Source: Ailanthus altissimus
Lineage: Eukaryota; Streptophyta; Magnoliopsida; Sapindales; Simaroubaceae
NCBI GenBank assembly: GCA_946807835.1
Contig: OX327712.1
Coordinates: 19,734,001 to 19,798,000, forward strand
Direction of reading: 5' to 3'
DNA: 64,000 nt
A program made the translations under genes and the position numbers. Numbering within the stretch: the first letter of the stretch is position 1; every line of letters begins with the position of its first letter. Shown here in pieces: positions 1-12,024 of the stretch. The notes beneath the pieces were generated by a model. That model searched no databases, was not told the origin of the DNA, and saw only the letters and a list, made by a program, of their open reading frames with translations.

Positions 1-1225
1 TTACGAGTGAAAATTTTGAACCACTAATTTTTTAGTGATTTTTATTTTTAAATGCCATTTTAGTTCTAGATCATGAATATATACTAATTTAGTTTTCACT
101 TTTTTATTATATATATTATATTAGTCTTTGTGGGAATATTTTTAATAATTTTTTATTACTATTTTGTCTTTAAATAATTATTATTTTCATCTCTACAAAA
201 ACGTATATATTAAAAAAGCGAGAATCAAATATGCATGGAGTTGGCAGCACTTACACTATAATACAGTTACGATCTAAGGTGACACCACTGAATCAAGACC
301 CATTCAATCGCTGCAAAACGATTAAGCAACGCCAGTATTATTTACTACATCAGCAAAACAAAATTAAAACGAAAAAAATATGCAAGCAAAAATATTTGTT
401 ACAAGAGCCAATCTCAAGTCTGACTTACATAGAGCTCTACTTCTGTTTCAGATGTAATGATTAGAATAGAATACAAACGACTGTTTTGTTTGTTTTCTTC
501 AGTTCTCTTTGATCTCTAATTTACATGCAAAGATGATGAAAGCAACTAAACAACAAAAAATGTGCCTCGAAGAAAACCCAGTTGGGTAGATGAGTTTATC
601 ATATAAAAATCTCTAAGTATGAAACTTGTCATAAGAAAAATAGGTTTCCACGAAAACTTATTGCTTACATGACTTCCTAGGCAATATCAAACATCATAGA
701 ACATATATCATGTTATTCCACTAAATGATAGATTTCACAAAGTACCAATCAGTTTAGAGCATAGTCAACAGAGACACTGATTATGCTTAAGACTTCTAAC
801 TAAATTTCAATGTAGGAAAATATAGAGCAAGGATGAAATAGAAGCATCCAGATGATGTACAGATATTTCCAAGCACAATGGCATTCCTAAGCTTAAATAA
901 AATTCTTCATTTGGAAAAAAATATAAGAATTGCTCATGTTTAGTGACTCATGCCATTTTATAGATTAATGTTTGAATATGTCATATCAAAACATTTGTTG
1001 TTCCACACAAAACAATACCAACCTAATACGTAATAAATCTACAATGCTTAGATTGGTAACTGCCACAAACAAAGACAAAATACACATTAAACTATAGATT
1101 AAATGCTAAAATTGGTTCATTTTACATACCTCTTAGGTCTAGATCTCACATCTAGAAGATTCATTTTCCCTTTATACATATCCAACAATTGAGAAACTCT
1201 CTCTTGAAATTTGATTACATACCCT
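1..1225. other. Intergenic, no gene seen
   Basis: AT-rich sequence without a convincing reading frame, splice pattern or repeat structure. Short open frames here have no recognisable protein similarity. Confidence 0.5.
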
Positions 1226-1227
1226 TC

Positions 1228-1313
1228 CATAAATTTTCTCTCCCTAAGTGGTTACTGTTAGGATCAGAGTTCCATAAATTTCCTCTCCCTAAGTGGTTAC
1301 TGTTAAGATCAGA
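1228..1313. repeat. Tandem duplication of about 40 bp at the edge of a copia element
   Basis: Two near-identical units run from 1228 and from 1271. Each contains TCCATAAATT, CTCTCCCTAAGTGGTTACTG and then TTAGGATCAGAGT or TTAAGATCAGAGT. The second half of each unit is the terminal sequence of the adjacent element's LTR (compare 4728-4745). The duplication therefore straddles the boundary between element and flank and probably arose after the 3' part of the element was lost. Confidence 0.75.
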
Positions 1314-3437
1314 GTATGCACAATAAAAAAATTAAGTTTGAATTATGCTCCAAGAGACAAAGTAAAAGGCTTAGATTTTTTTATGTTGAACCGTTCAAGT
1401 ATCCGTTTAACATACTTTTCTTGTGACAACCATAATAATCGAGATCTTCTATCTCGGATAATCTTCTTTCTTAAAATTTGCTTGGCTGGTCCCAAGTCTT
1501 TCATATCAAAGATTTTTTATAGTTCTTTCTTCTGCTGCTCAATCATTTGTACATCTAGGCCAACTATTATCATATCATCAACATATAATAATAGGATGAC
1601 AAATTTCTTACTAAAAAATTATTTGATGTAAACACAAGAATTTACTGCAATTCTTTTATACTCATGATCTATCATGAATAAGTCAAACTTCATGTACTAT
1701 TATCGTGGTGTATGTTTTAATCCATACAGGCTCTTCTTCAATTTACATATTAGATGCTCATTTTCTTTGACTTTGAAACCTTTAGGTTAATTCATATAGA
1801 TTTCTTCTTCTAAATCACCGTGAAGAAATACACTCTTTACACCCATCTATTCAATCTTAAGATCTAGACTGGCTGTTAATCTAAAGATTACTCTGATTGA
1901 AGATATCTTTACCACCGGAGAGAATATTTTGTCGAAATCAATTCCTTTCTTTTATCTAAAGCCTTTTATGACTAATCAAGCTTTATATTTTCCCAAATTT
2001 TCGCAACCATCATCCTTCAATCCAAACACCCATTTATCCCTCAAGGCCTTTCTACCTTTCGAAAGTTCTACCAACTCATAAGTGTTATTCTTTTTAAGAG
2101 AATACATTTCATTCTTCATGGATTCAATCCATTTTTCTTTGTCTTTATGAGTTAATACTTTTTGAAAAGTATTTGGCTCCCCCTTTTCTATAAGTAGAAC
2201 ATAGTTTGATGATGTATATCTTGTGGATAGTTTTTGCTCTCTAGTCGATCTTCTGACAAGTTGTTCGTCATTCTCCGGTTGTTGACCCTACACCCATGAT
2301 TGTCAACCTTTTATACAGGTACTTCAACATCATCATCATTATATAGGATTTGTATCTAATCAACTACTTCTAACTCTTCTTCTTCTGTCATTGTTTGTTG
2401 ATGAGAACTTAGTTCAATTGTAACTTTTTTCAATTTTTACTCCTTACTGAAATCTTTAAATGTTTGATCCTCGTGAAAGACAACATCTCTGTTTCTCAAC
2501 ATTTTGCTTCTTTTTTATATCCCAAAATCTATACTCGAACTCTTCATCTCCATAGCCGATAAAAATACATGAAGTAGTCTTGTCATTAAGCTTTGATCTT
2601 TGTTCCTTTGGTATGTGTACAAACGCCTTACAACCGAATACCTTTAGATGAGAGTAAGAAATAACTTTCTCGGTCCATACTCTTTTTGAAATATCTAACT
2701 CCAAATCAACTTATGGAGATCTGTTGAGTAGGTGGCAAGCGCTCTGTAAAGCTGCACCCCAGAAAGGCTTTGGTAGTTTGGCTACTCTCAACATACTTCT
2801 AACTCTTTCTATAATGGTGTGATTCATCCTTTTAACTGCACCATTGTGTTAAGGAGTTCCAAGAACAGTCTTTTCATGCCAAATTCTACGTTTAGAATAA
2901 TAGTCTCTAAATTTATAGGAAGTGTATTCTCCTCTATTGTCTGATCGAAGACATTTCAAAGGTTTCCTTATTTCTCTTTCTACTATAGCATGAAACTTTT
3001 GAAAAATATAAAACACTTGATCTTTTATTTTTAACAAATACACCCAAACCGTTTTAGAAGCATAATCTATAAAGGTTACAAAATATTTGGCTCCTTCTAA
3101 TGATTCAACTTCTAATGGACCACATACATCGGAATATACTCTTTCTAATACATTCTTTCTTCTAACTGAGGAATTATTAAATGAAATTCTATGTTGTTTT
3201 TCAAATAAACAATAATCACAGGGGTCCGACGTAGTACCTTTCACTAAAGGAATGAAGTTCTTCTTTGCAAGAATTTGTAGTCTCTTTCACTCATATGGCC
3301 AAGCCGCTTATGCCATATATTTGGTGAGGATTCCACTGCTATATTCACGCTGCTCATGAAAGCTTTTTTCCATGTGTTTTGTATAGACTACAACAAAACT
3401 TTCCTTTTGCAACAATCATTGATCTTTTACTGAGTTT

Positions 3438-3704
3438 TCATCTGCCATTGCCGAAATAATTTTCATAGCCTTGCTCATCCAAAGCATTCATTGAGATAAG
3501 ATTAAGATGTAATTCTGAAACATGCCTTACATCTCTTAATGTCAATTTGCATCCAACAATTGTTTGAATACAAACATCTCTAATTCTAATGATTTTACAG
3601 CAAGCTGAATTTTTCATCTTCACAGAATCAAAGTCTCCTGCTTGGTAATTGGTAAATATTTTATTATTGAGGCTAATGTAAAACGAAGCTCCTGAGTCAA
3701 CCAC
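3438..3704 (-). pseudogene. copia protease remnant
   Basis: The frame opens with VDSGASFYIS, the aspartic-protease active-site motif of copia polyproteins (D-S/T-G-A), followed by GCKLTLRDVRHVSELHLNLIS, which is typical of the protease to pre-integrase segment. It sits between the gag and integrase remnants of the same minus-strand element, in the order expected. A frameshift separates it from its neighbours. Confidence 0.75.
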
Positions 3705-3836
3705 TCATTCAGTCATATTATCATTGACATGTAAGCATTTATCAGTAAGTAGAGAAACTTCCTCTTTCTTTATAGTTGTTACAGTTGTATTGTTGTCATC
3801 TTCTTTCGTCTTATAGCTACTTTGCAACTCTTTTCG

Positions 3837-4367
3837 CTATAGTATTCGACAATTCCTTTTTATGTGGTCTGATTTTTCACAATGATAGTAAGAAATTATT
3901 TGGCCTCTGGATTTGGATCTCTCTCTAGACTTGTCATTATGACTTCTTTCTCCTCGACTTTTACTTCTCCTTATGTTTTCAATAATAAGAGCTAGTGATT
4001 CTCCAACACATGCCTTATTTTGTATTTCAAATGAAATCAAGGTTGCAGAGACAACTTCAAACTCGATGGTATTTTTTCTATAGGTGAAAGTTGTGATGAG
4101 ATGATCATACGAAGCGAAAAGTGTTGCAATCAAAAGTATAGCTTTCTCTTCATCTGTAAACTTTACATTGAACTTTGATAATTGTGAGATCATGCCATTG
4201 AAGTTTCTCAAATGATGCAACATATCAGTATTCTCATACATGTGCATCCGGTACAACTCCTTCCATAAGTAAAACTTGTTAGACAGATTCTTTGACATGT
4301 ACAGCGCCTTCAACGTCTCCCAAGTTTCTTTGGCTATCTTACACTCTTTAGACTCAATATTTTGCAA
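3837..4367 (-). pseudogene. copia gag remnant
   Basis: This open frame has the plant copia gag (UBN2-type) pattern, including ETWETLKALYM and LLIATLFASYDHL, then an Arg/Ser/Lys-rich stretch and a terminal zinc-knuckle-like segment YYHCEKSDHIKRNC. The usual C-x2-C start of the knuckle is spoiled because the first Cys is Tyr. The in-frame start is uncertain and the frame is broken upstream near 4380. It is part of the defective copia element around it and is not expected to be functional. Confidence 0.75.
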
Positions 4368-4592
4368 GATAATATCTGACTGAGAGATTTAAACGAATTA
4401 TTCTAGCTACAACCCCATCCATATCATCTTATTGTTCATCAGTAACTTTATCAAACTTTTTATCTTTGCCTAATAAAGCTTTGTGAACCTTTTGTTGGAT
4501 GAAAAGATCTTTCATTCTCATTTGCCAAAAAAAAAAGTTGTTGCTACCTGTGAACTTCACAATTTCAATTTTCTGTCCTACCATCTAGAATG

Positions 4593-4682
4593 CTACAGTA
4601 ACTGCAGTTGCTACAGTGCTATATAGTAACTACAGTATTCTGCAACAGTGATATACTGTAGTTACAGTATTCTTCTACAACA
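4593..4682. repeat. Short-period repeat in the element leader
   Basis: The motif CTACAGT/ACTGTAG recurs about six times over 90 bp in both orientations (for example GCTACAGTAACTGCAG and ACTGTAGTTACAGTA). It lies between the primer binding site and gag of the copia element. Confidence 0.6.
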
Positions 4683-4727
4683 CCGCCAATTTTTCTACAA
4701 GAAATTTTAACTTGCTCTGACACAAAT

Positions 4728-5840
4728 TATTAGGATCAGAGTATGCACAGTGAAAAAATTAAGATGAGATAAAAGAGAAAAATAAATAACACCAAAAAAT
4801 TTTAACGTGGAAAACCCGTAAAGAAAAAAACTACAAGGTGACAATATACCACCTACATAAAAATCCTCCACTATATAAAATGGGTACACAATATCTCTCT
4901 CAAGTTTATGTAAAAAAACTTGAGGAATTTTCGCTCACTATTTCTCTCTGTAACTATGCTTTTTTTACAAGAATACAAATAATACATTTTTCTTTCTCAC
5001 TTCTTTCTTTTTTATTTTTTGTTCTTGGTGAGTTTTTTCTCACACTCTCATATCTCTCTTTCTTACATTGCCTCTCATACAAAAATGCAATAAGCTTTTG
5101 AAAACTTAGCTATGTATTTCTAGAAGTAAAAAACAAAGGAATGCTTAAATTTCAAGTCAAAAATGTAGGCTTCACAAATTTTTATTTTCCTTGTCAAATG
5201 TGATAGTTACACCAAAATTATTTCTTTCAAAATTTATAGGTTGCAGAATTTTTTCTTTGTCAAAAAAATGTGGCCACCAAAATTGTTGGCTACCAAATTT
5301 TGATTTTCAAAAAGTGTAGGCTTCAACAACTCTTCTTTGTCAATTGTATTGTGCTACAAAAATTGAGTTAGAAATTAGTTTCCTTCAATTACATACCACA
5401 TCAAGATTCATTGAATTCAAAAATCAAATAGAAAAGACTATAAGAACACAAATAAAGACACTGAAAATTGAGATGAGAACTGAATGTTGGAAATTGAGTG
5501 TGTGACATACGAGTATATACATAATTTTAAAAATTACAAAACGCAACGAAAACATGTTAATAAATACACTCAATTTAATAAATGTAACCACATATATCAC
5601 ATATATGTTCAAGTATAACTATTATGCAACAACTTATACATGATGAACAATTGTATTACTTAAAATAAAATGTAAAGAACACTTACCTAATGAAGGTAGT
5701 TTTACAAATTCTTCAAGTCCTCCAACAATCCAATTGAAGAGCTCACCTTGAAGTGAATTATTGAACAATTCTAGTCCATAACGATTTGATAGGATTATAG
5801 AGCTACAATAGTAACTTAGTTTTTAGAATTTACAGCAACA
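4728..5840 (-). repeat. Probable 5' LTR of the copia element (outer edge uncertain)
   Basis: The inner edge at 4728 abuts the primer binding site, and its first 35 bp match the LTR fragment at 1301-1335. No second full LTR is present, so the outer end cannot be set by alignment. A TGTTGC on the minus strand ending near 5840 is one candidate terminus. Confidence 0.4.
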
Positions 5841-5899
5841 TGTATTCAAACTCTTTGAATACAAGTTTGTTTATTAAATGAAGATGATCAATTATGTAT

Positions 5900-7834
5900 A
5901 CAACTCTTGTAATTTTATTAGAAACAATTTTCGTAGGATAATTAATTTAGCACTACTCTTTTGTTAAATTATATATCTTTTTCTTCATTTTCTTTTATTC
6001 ATTTTGATCCATTTATGAGAGAAGAAGATGAAGAGAATTTCTTTTTGCTTTCAACACTTGAAAAACACAAAAATAAAACTATCTCACTTACCTTGAATTG
6101 CTTAACCGAATCATCTCCTCGAAAAATGAATGAATCAATCAATTGTTAACTAAAGTTTTATTTTTGTTATTCAACACTTTTTTATAAATAAATAAAAAAA
6201 TAAGTGCTCCACCAATTTAATTATTGGTCTCCCACTTAGAATTAATTTATTAAGCACTAGAATAATGGTCATCTAAATAAATCATTACCTAACAAATATA
6301 ATTATTTTAATCATATTACGTAAATAATTGGCTAACATCTAGGCCCCTCATTATATTAAAATACAATGGTCATGATTAATATATATTATCATATTATCTA
6401 ATAATATAATAATAATATTTAATTTAATTATTTAAAATAATTTTGAATAATTACTTTTTACCTTACTAGTTTTTACTACCAAGGTTAAATGATAAAATGA
6501 AGGTAAAATCAAATCATGAACCAAATTGTGCCACTTGTTAACATCCTATTAATTAACAGCTCTTGTTAATTAATTCAATGATGTACTTAACAATTAAGTC
6601 TTAACAAATGCACATCTTGAGGGATCTCGAAATAATTATTCGATTTTGCTGGAATTTACTGGATCGATTTATTCAATCCAGTCCGCTACCCCAGTGAGCA
6701 ACGAGTACACTTCATATTGTGAGACTCGGTAGGTCCACACTTGATTTGTCATATGGAGTTCCTCCATACGTCCGTAAACGATGTCCCACACACACGTTAC
6801 AAATATTACAAATCAGTGTGTTAGACCATGTAAGTTAAGGTTATTACATATTTGTATAATCCCTCTGTCATATATATCCTGGAAGAGCAAAGATATAGAT
6901 CATCACCGTCAAATCTCTATTTGCTCAACCATCAACTTATCTCCAGATTTATATTTCCTTAAACAATATCCACAAATACTTTTGTGATATTGTTTATCCC
7001 TTCGAAATATATTTTTTGAGATCTATGCTTGTGGCTACAAGACTTTCTGAAATACAATCTTGGAGCATCAAGATATACAACCCACTCATATGAACTGATG
7101 GATCCCAGATCTACGCACATTTGACTCAATGAGCATCGGACCATACCCAGCGACACACAGTGGTCAGACCATGAAAGGTCTCTGACATATGTAGAACCAA
7201 AGTATGGTGGATCACTCACAAGCCCACCATGGCGTTCAGGTCAAAGGACCATAAATACTACTCAACTCGAAAGACCTTCCATTGATGATTTTATAAGATG
7301 TCTATTGGAGGTCTTTGTGAGTCTGTTCAATATTTAGTTCTCACTGAATACTTGTATGTCTATACGAGCTTCCACTAAACTCATAGTTTACTAAGACTAA
7401 CCATCTAGACCATCCAGATATAGACATACACTAATCTATATTAATGAGTTTTACCGATAGACCCGCATCAATGAAATTAGATTAGGAACATCATGTTTGA
7501 GAATATACTTGCATAATGACATTTCTTAGCACTATTTGCAATTCTTTACAGCTATGTCATTATAAATATATTCTCAGGTCATTGTCCCATTTTAGACAAA
7601 ACTCTAACTATTTAGATTTCGCTAACTCTATTAATCTGCTAACTCTTAGCACTAATCTAAACTCCTTTAGACCATATCTGAACTCCTTCAGATCATACAA
7701 TGTCTAAAACATTACAAACATCTCACCATTTATTATAAATAATATTAATAATTTTATTAGAAATGATAATTGTATAAATACTATCATTTAATATTTATAC
7801 ATAATGGGATGGCACGTAAGCACAAATCCCAACA
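5900..7834 (-). repeat. Dispersed repeat family A, copy 1 (possible long LTR)
   Basis: The block at about 6600-7450 matches 47290-48130 in the same orientation over some 800 bp (shared words include CAACGAGTACACTTCATATTG, GGATCACTCACAAGCCCAC and CATTTCACAAATCAG-like spacing). The right end, GCACGTAAGCACAAATCCC followed by AACA at 7834, matches copy 2 at 49334. On the minus strand the terminus reads TGTTGGGATTTGTGC, as expected of an LTR. I saw no polyprotein in it. The left boundary is not defined. It interrupts the integrase region of the copia element that continues at 7840. Confidence 0.65.
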
Positions 7835-7839
7835 CTGAG

Positions 7840-10513
7840 TATAAATCACTGGAACCATTTCTTAAAAATGAGTGGAATACATCACAAACTTACATACACA
7901 TACACCTCACAACAAAATGGCAGGGCAGAAAGGAAACATAAACACATAGTAGAAGTAGATTTGTCCTTGTTTGCACAAGCCAAACTACTTATAACCTATT
8001 AGTGGGATGCCTTCCACACAGTAGTGTATTTAATTAATAAATTACCATTACCCTTACTTAGGAACCTGAGTCCATATGAGCTTATCTTTCAAAGAAAATC
8101 AGACTACAACCACCTTAGAGTTTTTTGTTGTGTCTGCTACCCACATATCAAGCCTTATAATAAAAATAAACTAGAGTTTCACACTAGAAAATGCACATTT
8201 ATTGGGTACAACCCTCAATATAAGGGATATAGATGCCTTGACAAATTTGGTAAGGTCTATATGTCTAAACATGTCCTTTTTTATGAGAATGATTTTCTTT
8301 ATATGTTTAATCACACAGCATATACAAAGAAAAGTGATTGTCAGTCCATATAAAAAAAAACGTGTTTATAGCACACTATATTTAGCCTCTAATCTTGTCC
8401 CACAAGCAACTCAATATGGAATAACCACTCTTATGCCATTTCAATAAGAAGATCAAACTCTGTCTGTCACTCACAACTCAATTGACACCATAAGTCCATC
8501 CATCTAGGAACCAACCAGTACTGTAGATCCAAATAATGTTGAAAATGTAACTCAATACCAAACACAAAACTAGTACCATTCAACCAATATACACCTAATG
8601 GTAACAAGATCAAAGTAGGGATCTTCAAGCCAAAGATTTACCTCTCAATAATACACAACCCCAACATTATCACTACTCTAAGAAACACATGTAAAGCCCT
8701 CTCTGATATAAGATGGAAGGCAGCTATGGAAGAGGAATTATTTTAATCAAAAATAAAACCTAAATTTTGGTACCCCCTAAACCTAACTTAAAGGTCATTG
8801 AATCAAATGGATTTATAAGGTGAAGTACAAGCTAGATGGGTCAATAGCCAGATTCAAAGCCAGGTTAGTGGCCAAAGGCTATTATCAAATGGATAGAATT
8901 GATTACATTAAGACATTTAGTCTAGTGGTGAAGAATGCAATAGTGAGGATTGTGGCAAGTTTAACTGTCTACTATAGATGGAATATTAAGTAAGTAGACA
9001 TTAACAATGTGTTTCTAAATGGAGAATTAATGGAAGAGGTCTATATCAAACAACTTGAGGTGTTTATTGATAAAAATAGAGCACATCATGTACGTAAACT
9101 CAAGAAAGCATTGTATGGTTTGAAGCAAGCCCCCAAAGGCCTGGTATGAGAAATTAAGGACTGTATTATTGAATTGGGGATTCAAAAAAAACACTTTATT
9201 GTTCATTCTGAGAGAAGAAAAAAGTCTAACCATCCTACTAGTGTATGTTGATAACATACTCATCACTGGTAGTGATAAACACAAAGGGGCTCTAATAATG
9301 AAGAATCTCAATGATAGTTTTTCTTTGAATGTCTTAGGATCACTTAATTATTTCTTAAGAATAGAAGTAGAAAGAAATGAAGAGGGAATGCACTTAAGCC
9401 AAACCAAATATATCTTAGACCTACTGGAAAGAACATGAATGACCAATTGCAAAGGCTCAGCAACTCCAATGAGTACCAGCACTAAATACACTCCAATGGA
9501 AAGTAAGAATTTTGAAGACAACGCTCTTTACGAGAGTGTAATATGAGCATTACAGTTTATCACCATAACAAGATCTAAAATTGCCTTCAGTATGAATAAC
9601 TTAGTCAATTTCTTGAGAGTCCAAAATAAGAACATTGGCTGGTTGGGACATAAAAGGATTCTAAGACTTTTCTACTAGGAAAAACTAGAACTGACAACAT
9701 TCTCAAATGCTGATTGGGCAATATATAACAATAACATGAAGTTTGTAAATGGCTACGACATATTCTTGTTGGGAAATCTGATTTCTTATAACTGTAAGAA
9801 ATAAAAGGTAGTGGCCAAGTCCAGTGCAGAGTCAAAATATAAAGCATTGGCTCACACTTATGCAAAAATGACTTGATTATGCTCACTGCTCTTAGAACTG
9901 GGAATATATCTCTCATCCACACTAAGGATCTGGTGTGACAATATAAGTGATGTGCACTTCATTAAGGATAAGGTTGCAAATTGTGAGATAAAAATCAAAT
10001 ACATATCATCTAAAAATCAAATGACAGACATTATGACCAAGCCAATGTTGAAGGAAAGATTTAACACCTTAAGAACAATCTTAACGTCACATCAAATACT
10101 TGAACTTGAGAGGGGGAGTTAACAAACAAGTGTGAGCTGGCATTGCACCTGTACAAGTCAGCATACAGCATATACATTGGCCAACCAAAAAACAAAAATG
10201 GCAGTTTCAAAAAATGACAAAAAGCAGAGGTGCAGAATCAGTCCTGGTGCAGCACACCTGATACAGCATCGTTGGATGAGAATCCAATTACTATGCAATC
10301 ATTATCTTTATTTTTTAATTCATTTTTATTTTAATTATTACATCAGCCTTAAGGCCTACACATTTTGTCAATATATAAACTTGTACGGAGAATGTAATTG
10401 CGAAGCTAATCAATGAAACAGTAGCCTTTTTGCTTCCCCAACCTCTTACAAAATTCATTGATTCAATTTGATCTCAACAACAAAAATCAACTGCTTTAAA
10501 CCCTTAAGCTCAA
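7840..10513 (+). mobile_element. Degenerate Ty1/copia retrotransposon, 3' half with LTR
   Basis: Plus-strand polyprotein fragments occur in copia order. The integrase C-terminal part is at 8024-8353 (YLINKLPLPLLRNLSPYELI, RVFCCVCYPH, KCTFIGYNPQYKGYRCLD). Reverse transcriptase runs from about 8700 to 9440, with FKARLVAKGY, NVFLNGELMEEVYI, ALYGLKQAPKA and LLVYVDNILITG. In the last of these the catalytic YVDD is YVDN. An RNase H remnant lies at about 9700-10060 (AESKYKALAH). Stops and frameshifts are scattered through it. The polypurine tract GAGAGGGGG at 10108-10116 precedes the 3' LTR. Gag and protease are absent upstream, where family A begins. Confidence 0.88.
10117..10513 (+). repeat. 3' LTR of the copia element
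   Basis: It begins right after the polypurine tract with AGTTAACAAACAAG (the expected TG is mutated to AG) and ends with a CTCAACA at about 10513. A TATA-like AATATATAAA lies near 10370. There is no partner LTR in the window. Confidence 0.6.
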
Positions 10514-10937
10514 CATTGTGCCTCACTCCTTCTGAGTCCTCTGACATTCATCAAGCATCGGCCCTGCCTTGTTATTTTTACCCTATTACATGACATGACA
10601 GCAAGTTGTTGCTTCTAATGTTTTATGAATTCTCTGTTCTTGTAATGTGCCGAATTTTTTTAGCCTAACTAGTTATTCTGATGTTCAAGCAACAATCTCT
10701 TAAATAAATTGTCTTGCTAACATAGATGTGGATGGTCTTAAATAAGTGGGCTGGTCTCACTTGGAAATGCATAAATTTTGTGTTTGCTTTTAACAATTGC
10801 ATTTTTTGACAAATCCCGATAATTCTTTGTAGTTCCATGTTGTCTTTTTCCCTTTTAAAGTCCAGATGCCCTCTCTAATGTTACTTCTTCATTTTCCTGA
10901 AGTTTCTTCTTCTTTCTTCCCAAGACCAATCAGGTAA

Positions 10938-11627
10938 ATGTCCTCCCATGGCTACTACTTGAACAAAAACAATTCAGACTACTCGTTCATGGCTTTCATG
11001 GCTATTTATAGTCCTCCACCTGCATCGCATGCAGACCTTGATAGATTTGTGAAATGTTCTTATTACTATAAATCACCTTGGTTTACCTCGCACGGATGTA
11101 ATCACTCACTCTCAGCCATGGCCAAAGCCACCGCCACTTCCTCTCGTCGCCCTCTCTTAACATTTGATGTTGAAGACCTTGGCACTTCCTCCTACTACCC
11201 ATTGGAGCCAAGGTCGGGCTCCAGGTCTCTTCTTCCTCCTCTACTGAAACCCGCCTGTGGCAGAGACATTTGGGTAGCCACTTTCACCAGCAGATGCCCC
11301 AGCGTGTATGCCGCCACCTTCCTCAGTCCTTCCGATGCTCTTATTACCCGATCCATCAACAACTATAACATCCTCACTGTGTCGAGTTTGTCTACGGAAA
11401 AAGAATCCGCCATTGAACTACTCACCACTTGGCTCTCTATGCCGTTTATGGTGCCTTGTACCGTGTCAAATTTCAAGCCATGGGATGTAGGGTTTTCGTG
11501 TTTTCTTGATAAATCGTTGAATGAAATGGTTAAGATAGGGAACAATGATGAAGCGGCAATAATGCTGTCGGGAAGAAAAACGTTTGATCATCCGTTATTA
11601 AAAGAATTCAAAATGGCTCTCTTCTGA
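10938..11627 (+). CDS. Unrecognised intronless ORF, 229 aa (169 aa from inner ATG)
   Basis: I do not recognise this protein. The frame is open for 229 codons with balanced, non-repetitive composition. The first 60 residues are Tyr/Ser-rich and look less protein-like. An inner ATG at 11118 in a good plant context (gccATGGc) would give 169 residues starting MAKATATSSRRPLL, with a compact globular-looking body (DIWVATFTSRCPSVYA, ELLTTWLSMPFMVP, KPWDVGFSCFL). There is no obvious membrane segment or catalytic motif. GC content is clearly above the flanks, which supports coding. It is transcribed towards ZDS, tail to tail, about 400 bp apart. It sits just after a copia LTR, which could affect its promoter. 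Confidence 0.55.
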   Translation: MSSHGYYLNKNNSDYSFMAFMAIYSPPPASHADLDRFVKCSYYYKSPWFTSHGCNHSLSAMAKATATSSRRPLLTFDVEDLGTSSYYPLEPRSGSRSLLPPLLKPACGRDIWVATFTSRCPSVYAATFLSPSDALITRSINNYNILTVSSLSTEKESAIELLTTWLSMPFMVPCTVSNFKPWDVGFSCFLDKSLNEMVKIGNNDEAAIMLSGRKTFDHPLLKEFKMALF

Positions 11628-12024
11628 ATAATGTGTGCTATGTCCTGTTTATTAGGAAGAGGTGTCATGTATGGATCAAATAAATTTTTTTCTTTTTCAA
11701 CAACGAATGAATTCCTGCAATATTATTGGATCCTTTGTTTTTGTAATTGAGTCTCAACTTGTTATTCGTTGGTAGCTCACGGGCTATTTGTGGGATCTCC
11801 GTCAATGAAGCAAGAAATTGGCGCGAAAGGTGTCTTTTAATTTAGGAACTATTGTTGAATATATCTGGAACTAACTTTTCCCATTTTATATAATTCTATT
11901 TGGTTCATATAAATGTCATTTCAATTACATTGATGTGAACAAGTTTTACTCCAGCTGCAACAGCCACCTAGCCTCGGTCATTTCCAATGGTTTGCATGAC
12001 GTTCTGTAAACGAATTTTGGCGTA

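Larger units (their letters stand above)
1301..5840 (-). mobile_element. Degenerate Ty1/copia retrotransposon, 3' deleted
   Basis: Read on the minus strand, the order is primer binding site, gag, protease, integrase, reverse transcriptase, as in Ty1/copia. The primer site at 4714-4726 resembles TGGTATCAGAGC (initiator-Met tRNA) with mismatches. Integrase pieces lie at 2849-3244 and 2456-2704 (the latter with HLKVFGCKAFVHIP). Reverse transcriptase is recognisable by VFLHGDLEEEIYM near 1850 and LLLYVDDMIIV near 1570. Stops and frameshifts are frequent. Reverse transcriptase ends near 1340 and joins directly to a 35-bp LTR end (1301-1335), so RNase H, the polypurine tract and nearly all of the 3' LTR are missing. 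The other LTR begins at 4728. Its outer edge, placed near 5840, is a guess. Confidence 0.85.

Noticed and set aside
4710..4730. Possible tRNA gene (GCTCTGACACAAATT)
   Set aside because: It is the complement of a tRNA 3' end serving as a primer binding site. No cloverleaf is present. The same holds at 45490-45502.
4838..5101. Plus-strand hydrophobic frame within the copia LTR
   Set aside because: Phe/Ser/Leu-rich translation of T-rich LTR sequence, opposite to the element's direction.
6781..6987. Short frame whose peptide resembles that at 47463-47648 (shared ITNQ, KDID, QISICS words)
   Set aside because: The similarity comes from the two family A repeat copies at the DNA level. Both frames are short and lie in non-coding repeat, so I do not call a protein family.
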